Assembly: GCF_002849895.1 (NCBI RefSeq)
Contig: NZ_CP018867.1
Location: 558,001 to 622,000 of the forward strand
Direction: 5' to 3'
Source: Companilactobacillus alimentarius DSM 20249
Lineage (GTDB): Bacteria; Bacillota; Bacilli; Lactobacillales; Lactobacillaceae
Length of the DNA: 64,000 bases
This document shows, piece after piece, positions 58,427 through 64,000 of this stretch. The notes under the pieces were generated by a model that made no database searches, was not told the DNA's origin, and saw only the letters and a program-made list of their open reading frames with translations. The position numbers and the translations under genes are program-made. Each line of letters begins with the position of its first letter. Within the stretch, counting starts at the first letter, position 1.

Positions 58427-59077
58427 TTATAAATCAGTTTCATTTTCAGCATTCAACTTATCGCATTCAATAATCAATTGATTGGTCTCTTTAGCAGGGG
58501 CTAATTTCATTGAATACTTACGTCCGTATTCGATCATTGTATGATGGGCTCGGTGTAATCCTTCTGGCGGCATGACGCTGACAATTTTCTTTTCTACTTG
58601 CAGCGGGTTAGCTTTCTCATCTACAAAGTGTAATCGTTTTGAAATTGCGGAAACGTGCGTATCTACGGCAAAAGTAGGCTGATCAAAGACGTCACTTAAG
58701 ACGACATTGGCTGTCTTTCTCCCAGCTCCTGGTAGTGCCATGATGCCTTTTCTTGTCTTTGGCACAACGTCATTTAAATCGTTATGAACAATTCCAGCAG
58801 TTTTAATAATATTCTTAGCCTTATTATGAAAAAGTCCAACACTTTTAATGATCTGTTCAACGTCTTCAACTTTAGCATTCATCAAATCTTTTGGTTCTGG
58901 GTATTTGCTGAATAAAATCGGAACGACTTTATTAACGGAAACATCGGTGGCTTGGGCGCTTAAGATTACTGAAATTAAATATTGAAATGGTGTCCTAGAA
59001 TCGAGTGATGGTCCGACTGGTCCAATATCTTCTTCCATTTGGTGAATGGCCCAAACTATTTGTTCATCTTTTAACAT
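58427..59077 (-). CDS. nth: Endonuclease III, apparently lacking the iron-sulfur cluster
   Basis: A 216-residue HhH-GPD glycosylase: LPGAGRKTANVVL with the catalytic Lys (about 120), and VDTHVSAISKRL with catalytic Asp (about 138). It removes oxidised pyrimidines. The usual C-x6-C-x2-C-x5-C [4Fe-4S] loop is absent: the C-terminus has a single Cys (IIECDKL). Cluster-less HhH glycosylases are known in lactobacilli. It overlaps dnaD by one base. Confidence 0.9.
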   Translation of the reverse strand: MLKDEQIVWAIHQMEEDIGPVGPSLDSRTPFQYLISVILSAQATDVSVNKVVPILFSKYPEPKDLMNAKVEDVEQIIKSVGLFHNKAKNIIKTAGIVHNDLNDVVPKTRKGIMALPGAGRKTANVVLSDVFDQPTFAVDTHVSAISKRLHFVDEKANPLQVEKKIVSVMPPEGLHRAHHTMIEYGRKYSMKLAPAKETNQLIIECDKLNAENETDL

Positions 59078-59700
59078 TAATATCCCAACTTCTTTCGACG
59101 ATCTTGTAATTGTTCTGCTGTCTTTATATTACTCTTTTCCCAACTAATTAAAATCCGATCCATATATTTTAATGAATAAGCTTGATTCAAAACAGCTTCT
59201 CTCAAGGCTAGATCAATCAATTCAACGCTATAATGGTCATCGTCGATCCATTGGTGAATCTGTTCTTGTTCAATTGGTGACAGTGGCCGACCAAATTCAA
59301 CTTCAATTTTGCGAAATAATTCTTCAGTGTCAGACATCAATTTGTGTTGCTTATCTGATTGTTGTTCTTGTTGCAACAGGCTTTGAATTCGATGATAAAT
59401 GGGAGTCAACGAATAAATATCACGTTGTTGGTGATGATCCATGATTGTCTTTAATTCAATTATACCCAATTTTATTAAGCCTTGGATGATTGTATAAATA
59501 CTGGCTTCGTCCATCCCTGTATCGTCAGCTAAATCTTTTGCCATCGGAAAGGTGTTCCCTTTTTGACCATACATGGACAAAGCTAAATAGACAATTAAAT
59601 CTTTTTCCGTCATTCCCAATTTATGATAATTTTTTAGTATTAAATTATTAATACTGGTGCTGCCACTATCAACAAATTTATTGAATAATTCATCTTCCAT
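59077..59700 (-). CDS. dnaD: DnaD-type replication initiation protein
   Basis: About 207 residues: DnaD N-terminal winged helix (about 20-110, LALSMYGQKGNTFPM, TGMDEASIYTIIQGL) and C-terminal DnaD/DnaB2 domain (about 130-200) with YSLKYMDRILISWEK, the YxxxIxxxW motif. It loads helicase with DnaB/DnaI. Start MEDELFNKF after GGGG. Followed by nth; hairpin terminator precedes it. Confidence 0.9.
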   Translation of the reverse strand: MEDELFNKFVDSGSTSINNLILKNYHKLGMTEKDLIVYLALSMYGQKGNTFPMAKDLADDTGMDEASIYTIIQGLIKLGIIELKTIMDHHQQRDIYSLTPIYHRIQSLLQQEQQSDKQHKLMSDTEELFRKIEVEFGRPLSPIEQEQIHQWIDDDHYSVELIDLALREAVLNQAYSLKYMDRILISWEKSNIKTAEQLQDRRKKLGY

Positions 59701-59719
59701 ATGATTAACCCCAATTAAC

Positions 59720-59757
59720 AAAAAAAGCCCGAGAACATTGTAATCTCGACTTTTTTA
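59720..59757 (-). terminator. Hairpin between ypmB-like gene and dnaD
   Basis: Minus strand AGTCGAGA, loop, TTCTCGGGCT, then seven Ts; one mismatch in the stem. Confidence 0.75.
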
Positions 59758-59760
59758 TTT

Positions 59761-60240
59761 TTAAATATTATTTATAATTTGAAGACTCTTGCCAGTTCGA
59801 AAATCAATTAGATTATAACCGATACTGCCATTCTTCTTCTGGAAAGTAACTTCCCAAGTCGGTTTCTTTTTATACAAACCTAAATTAATATGCAAAATCT
59901 TTTTAGCGTTATAACGCTGTGCTACACCATCAATAATTGTCTGACGTACAGGAGCGCTATTTTTATTGAAAGTTTCAGTTTTACCACTTTTAGCATCAAT
60001 AATAATATAACGATACTTTTGTTTTTTGGTCAAACCGCCAACTGAATAATACTGTTTCTTACGTGTATAGTTACCGAAATAATCCGGTTGAACAATACCT
60101 GCTTTTTCTTTTGCAATATCATTAGCTTGCGACTTAGCACTGGAATGTGGTGCAACGGAAAGATTCAAGTATGTCAACGCCGAAACAATAGCGAGTGCAA
60201 TCAGAGATATGGTCAATAAAATTTTTGTGCTTTTATTCAT
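59761..60240 (-). CDS. YpmB/TseB-like membrane-anchored PepSY-type protein
   Basis: A 159-residue protein with an N-terminal membrane anchor (about 7-28, ILLTISLIALAIVSALTYL) and an extracellular pair of cystatin-like/PepSY folds (YIIIDAKSGKTETF, WEVTFQKKNGSIGYNLIDF). It matches YpmB, called TseB in Bacillus (a PBP-linked elongation regulator). Its place between dinG and dnaD matches dinG-ypmB order; aspB and asnS are missing here. Confidence 0.85.
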   Translation of the reverse strand: MNKSTKILLTISLIALAIVSALTYLNLSVAPHSSAKSQANDIAKEKAGIVQPDYFGNYTRKKQYYSVGGLTKKQKYRYIIIDAKSGKTETFNKNSAPVRQTIIDGVAQRYNAKKILHINLGLYKKKPTWEVTFQKKNGSIGYNLIDFRTGKSLQIINNI

Positions 60241-60287
60241 AATACTTCCCTTTTTTAGTTACCAGAAATAGTATAACAATCTTTTGA

Positions 60288-63107
60288 CTAATTCAAAAAT
60301 TCATTTATATCTTTTTTAATCGTATCCATATCTTCATTAATTAATGGCAAACCTTTTGGTAACGAATCTAAAATTGTTTTGCCATAATTCTTTGTTAAAA
60401 TTCGATTGTCTAACAATAGAATAACTCCACGATCAGTTGGGGTTCTAACTAAACGTCCTAGTCCTTGACGTAACTGCAAAATAGCATTAGGTAAAGAATC
60501 CACTTTAAAGACGTTCAAATTTTGCTGCTTAAGAATATCTTGCTTGATCTTAACATCAGGTTGTTCTGGCGATTCAAAAGGAATCCGCGTGACAATCAAA
60601 ATTTCCAACATCTTCTTAGGAAAGTCGACTCCCTCCCAAAAAGAATTAGCACCCAAAAGGACCGAACGACGTCCAATGGCAAAACGTTTCTTGATTTTTT
60701 CATTAGAACCGGTAACACCTTGGGCCAAAATCTCCCACTTCTCTTTGACGTCAGTTTCCATTAGACGATTGTAAACATTACTCAAAGTGTTCAATGAATT
60801 GAATAAAATCATCGTTTGATGATCCAAATTATCCAGTATATCTACAATATAGCTAGTTACCATCTTATAATACTCATCACTCGAGAGGGATTGAATATCT
60901 GGTAAATTAGCTGGCAAATAAATTTTACTATTTTTAGAAATACTATTCATATCAGGCAGAATAACCATTTGATTGATCTGGTTTTGATTTAATTGTGTAT
61001 CTAAAATAAAATGTGAAAAGTCTTTTTGAACCGTAATTGCAGCTCCGATAGCAAAAATTTGGCTAAAACGATCTGTCGTCTCTTCAATCAAAGTTTTAAT
61101 ATCAAATTGACGCCAGCTGATCTTTAACGTATTAACTTCATAATAATCACGCATCTCAATTTGAACGCCAAACTTATCATCATTGCCTTGTAAGGCTTGA
61201 GACAATTCATCTAAGTTAATGATCACCGAACGCAGTTTGCTGTTTTCAATCGTTAAATTAGAGATAACTTTTGAAAGTTCTACCGAAATAAAATTCTTTT
61301 GAAAATTATATTGGTCGAACAACGTTTCTACACGATTAGAAATTAACGACAACTCAACAATCAAATCAGACAATAAATCAATTAGCTTGATATTATTTTT
61401 TCCAAATTTATGGTCGCTATCTAAGATGGAGACAAACTCTTCACGATCTTTAAATTTGACTTGATTCTGAACATAGGTGCCAAAGATATTGTATTCCAAG
61501 CGTTGCATCAATTCATCAACAGCTTGAAAATGTGTCTCCATCCCCTGCAAATCTTGATAATTCCAAAGCTGAGTCGTGACTTCCGTAAAAGCATAACGTA
61601 GTGTCACGCGATTTTGGTAAAGAATATCACTGATTTTTTTAACATATTCATTCAGCTTCAAAAAGTCAATAGTCGGTGAACTTGCATCCCGCAGACTACC
61701 AGCAAAATGATTGGCCTCATCAACTACTAGATAAGAGTTTTTACCCCAGAATTGACTATCCAAATGTCGAGCCAAAAATGATTGATTCGTTACTAAAATT
61801 CGTGATTCTAAATAACGATTCTGTTGATACAGCCAAAAGTCATCTTCACTAAAGATTGAATTTTCTTTGGGCTCGCCACGATGACGAATAATACTGAACA
61901 GTGGACTATTATAGTTGGTCAAATGCAATTCACTTAAATCGCCAGTTGTCGTCATGGTCAGCCAAACGATGATTTTCATCTTCAAAATAGCCGTGTGACT
62001 GTGCAAGCGATAGTTATCAAGTGCTTCATAGAAACGATCCAAATCAATGAAGTTATAACTGCTTTTCACGATTTCAGCGTGGAACTCATTATGTGTCACC
62101 TGATTCAACAATGGTATCGATTGTTCGACAATTTGTTGCTGTAAAACTTTAGTCGTTGTCGCAATAATCAATTTTTGGTCAACATTGACCAAATATGACA
62201 GTGGCAAAAGATAACCCAACGTCTTTCCAGCTCCAGTTGGTGCTTCAATTAAGTTCCATTTTTTAACTTTATCACGGTTTTGACTCGTGTGATAAATGTT
62301 ATCCATTAACTTAGATTGATTGACACGATAATCCAAAATTCCATCTAAGAGTTCCTTCTTAGCTTCACGAGTCTGCGGATATTTAGTCGTGTGATCGATC
62401 TTCTCACTGACATGAAAATCCTTTTTTCGTAAGACTAAGCCATTTTTTTCAAATAAGTAGGCTGGTAGAACGATACTGCGTGATTCTTTTTCACGTTCTT
62501 CTAGAACAGTTTTGAAAACTAAGTTAGTTTCACGAATAGTATTTTTCCCAAACTTAGCCAACAAGCGCAATGTTTGAATTGGCAATTGCTGGATACGTTT
62601 GAGAATAATTAAGAATAATTCCGCTGTTACGTGCGCATCAGAGTTAGCGCTATGCGGATTCCTATGAACAATGCTTAAATAATGCGTTAAATCTTGTAGT
62701 TTATAACTACTAATTGTTGGAAAAAGTATTTGCGATAATTCAACAGTATCGATTGCTTTGACATTGAGTTGGTTCATTCCGATACGTTTAAGTTCTCGAT
62801 TTAAAAAGGTCAAATCAAAATTCACGTTATGTGCAATAAAAACTCGATTTTTTAAAAGTTTAAAAATATCAGGTGCAACTTCTTCAAATGTTGGTGAATC
62901 CTTAACATCCTTGTCGCTTAATCCCGTTAAAGCAGTGATACGATTGGGGATTGGGACTTTGGGATTGATTTTTTGATCATAAATATGTGTTATTTCACCG
63001 TTTTCGATAAGGGCACAGCCGAATTGAATTATACGCCCGTTGTCATGCCAATTAGAATTGGTAGTTTCTAGATCAACAACAGCGTAAGAATTTTTCAAAT
63101 CATTCAC
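60288..63107 (-). CDS. dinG: DinG helicase with N-terminal 3'-5' exonuclease domain
   Basis: A 939-residue protein: DnaQ-like DEDDh exonuclease (about 1-175; VDLETT, HNVNFDLTFL, HSANSDAHV) fused to an XPD/DinG-type helicase (about 250-939) with Walker A EAPTGAGKTLGYLLP (about 290), Walker B LVVDEANHFA (about 460), and motif VI LRQGLGRLVRTPTDRG (about 890). No FeS Cys cluster seen. It is a Firmicute DinG fusion; unwinds damaged or replication-linked DNA. 10 bases after addA. Confidence 0.92.
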   Translation of the reverse strand: MNDLKNSYAVVDLETTNSNWHDNGRIIQFGCALIENGEITHIYDQKINPKVPIPNRITALTGLSDKDVKDSPTFEEVAPDIFKLLKNRVFIAHNVNFDLTFLNRELKRIGMNQLNVKAIDTVELSQILFPTISSYKLQDLTHYLSIVHRNPHSANSDAHVTAELFLIILKRIQQLPIQTLRLLAKFGKNTIRETNLVFKTVLEEREKESRSIVLPAYLFEKNGLVLRKKDFHVSEKIDHTTKYPQTREAKKELLDGILDYRVNQSKLMDNIYHTSQNRDKVKKWNLIEAPTGAGKTLGYLLPLSYLVNVDQKLIIATTTKVLQQQIVEQSIPLLNQVTHNEFHAEIVKSSYNFIDLDRFYEALDNYRLHSHTAILKMKIIVWLTMTTTGDLSELHLTNYNSPLFSIIRHRGEPKENSIFSEDDFWLYQQNRYLESRILVTNQSFLARHLDSQFWGKNSYLVVDEANHFAGSLRDASSPTIDFLKLNEYVKKISDILYQNRVTLRYAFTEVTTQLWNYQDLQGMETHFQAVDELMQRLEYNIFGTYVQNQVKFKDREEFVSILDSDHKFGKNNIKLIDLLSDLIVELSLISNRVETLFDQYNFQKNFISVELSKVISNLTIENSKLRSVIINLDELSQALQGNDDKFGVQIEMRDYYEVNTLKISWRQFDIKTLIEETTDRFSQIFAIGAAITVQKDFSHFILDTQLNQNQINQMVILPDMNSISKNSKIYLPANLPDIQSLSSDEYYKMVTSYIVDILDNLDHQTMILFNSLNTLSNVYNRLMETDVKEKWEILAQGVTGSNEKIKKRFAIGRRSVLLGANSFWEGVDFPKKMLEILIVTRIPFESPEQPDVKIKQDILKQQNLNVFKVDSLPNAILQLRQGLGRLVRTPTDRGVILLLDNRILTKNYGKTILDSLPKGLPLINEDMDTIKKDINEFLN

Positions 63108-63116
63108 CTCTCATCT

Positions 63117-64000
63117 TCAATTTTCTTGTAAATTAACAGCCTTATTAATTTTCAAGAAGTAAAGATATTTACCCACGACGGGGTTGTTCTTGATCGCAGA
63201 GATTGCTTCTGCATATAAATTAATTTGTCCCGAATATTTAGAAATTAATTCTTCCAAATTTTTATCCGTGACACGATCAGTTTTATAGTCAAAAATAATT
63301 ACTCCATGATCTAATTCAATTACTCCATCAATAATACCATGAACTAATATCTTATCGTTAGTAGAATAGTCCTTCGTTGACGTTTTAAATAACTTTTGGG
63401 CTGGCATTAAAATTGAACAAGGATATTCTCGACTGACAAACTGATGTTTATCGACTATCATCTGTCCTAAATTGCTCTGATAAAAATCAGCTAGACTCTG
63501 ACAATCAATTTGTTCCGCTAATTCTTCTGTCAGTAGTTTTTCATTAACCATTTGTTCTACCAAGTCTTGGAAATCAGCTAATTGCGGGGTTTTATCAATG
63601 CTGATCTTTTGTAAAACTAAATGAGTTGCGCTTCCGATTGCGGCAGCGGTAACTTTTTTAGTCTTAGTTAGAAATTGCGGTTTAGCAAATGAGCCTAAAT
63701 TATATTTTGCGGGATTTTCTTCAGTAAGTAAATCATTTCCCATACTTTCTTCATCCGGATCAGCAAATAATCCTTTGATTTCTGAAACGGATTGATAAGC
63801 TGTCGTGTTGACGGCTTCTTGATAATCATATTGGAAGTCTAAAATACTTTTAACTGTTTTTTTAAACAAGTCTGTCGGTTCATTAATTTTACTTTGCGGA
63901 ATAATAATTTTGTTAGCTGTCGCTTGATGCTTTTGAGTATACAGTAAGTTCAATCTCAAATTACATTGCTTGTTTTGATAGACATTTTGATCTACTAATT
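63117..64000 (-). CDS. addA: AddA (ATP-dependent helicase/nuclease subunit A), 3' part only
   Basis: The C-terminal ~294 residues of AddA; the frame remains open to the window edge, so the start lies beyond 64000. The RecB-like nuclease domain is here: GSATHLVLQK, GIIDGVIEL and FDYKTDR with catalytic Asp and Lys. AddAB processes double-strand breaks at Chi-like sites. Partial by position only; no damage is seen. Confidence 0.9.
   Translation of the reverse strand, partial: LVDQNVYQNKQCNLRLNLLYTQKHQATANKIIIPQSKINEPTDLFKKTVKSILDFQYDYQEAVNTTAYQSVSEIKGLFADPDEESMGNDLLTEENPAKYNLGSFAKPQFLTKTKKVTAAAIGSATHLVLQKISIDKTPQLADFQDLVEQMVNEKLLTEELAEQIDCQSLADFYQSNLGQMIVDKHQFVSREYPCSILMPAQKLFKTSTKDYSTNDKILVHGIIDGVIELDHGVIIFDYKTDRVTDKNLEELISKYSGQINLYAEAISAIKNNPVVGKYLYFLKINKAVNLQEN

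Overview
The window looks like chromosome of a low-GC Firmicute of the Lactobacillaceae. Evidence: many proteins with Lactobacillales-type architecture (SLAP-type surface repeats, GpsB with an Asn/Gln-rich tail, EbsA-like protein, LicT/BglP/BglA operon, AddA rather than RecB), class-B RNase P RNA, AT-rich codon use and AGGAGG ribosome sites. A Companilactobacillus-like host would fit the surface proteins and sugar genes, but I cannot prove the genus from the sequence.

Layout. (1) 0-10 kb, stress/redox and small regulons: an NAD(P)-binding reductase, a Doc-type toxin-antitoxin pair, a MerR regulator divergent from a short-chain dehydrogenase (SDR) with a textbook 19-bp-spacer MerR promoter, a quinone-oxidoreductase-like enzyme, PEP synthase, and a three-gene acetyltransferase/SDR/hydrolase operon divergent from a LysR regulator. 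(2) 10-11 kb, a minimal tyrosine recombinase preceded by paired palindromes that bracket a near-consensus promoter. (3) 11-31 kb, mostly core genes: CAP-domain surface protein, DegV, RqcH, a pyrR operon with two degenerate carbamoyl-phosphate-synthase-like genes, rluD-lspA-fhs-ebsA-like, RNase H, lipoate ligase, CorA, an rRNA methyltransferase, rnpB, gpsB, ypsA, recU and pbp1A. (4) 31.4-58.4 kb, an accessory block: SLAP surface protein, GH2 beta-galactosidase with an AraC regulator, hydroxyacid dehydrogenase, GH78 rhamnosidase with an orphan PTS EIIC and AraC regulator, a five-gene sulfur-acquisition operon with LysR regulator, a LicT-controlled beta-glucoside PTS operon, a glycosidase remnant, a kinase-like protein with a TyrRS, and an orphan AbrB/MazE-type protein. 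(5) 58.4-64 kb, core genes again: nth, dnaD, ypmB-like, dinG and the 3' part of addA.

How it fits together. In Bacillus and many lactobacilli recU-ponA lie beside nth-dnaD-dinG. Here these two halves are separated by about 27 kb of sugar, sulfur and surface genes, so the block looks like an insertion hot spot. The sugar modules share one logic: divergent AraC-type or LicT control, plus cre-like sites overlapping promoter -35 boxes.

The observations most worth following up are the intact but catalytically stripped CarA/CarB-like pair co-transcribed with pyrR (possibly a pseudo-enzyme sensor), the recombinase with its palindrome-bracketed promoter, and the transport/persulfide-reductase sulfur operon that lacks any desulfonating enzyme.
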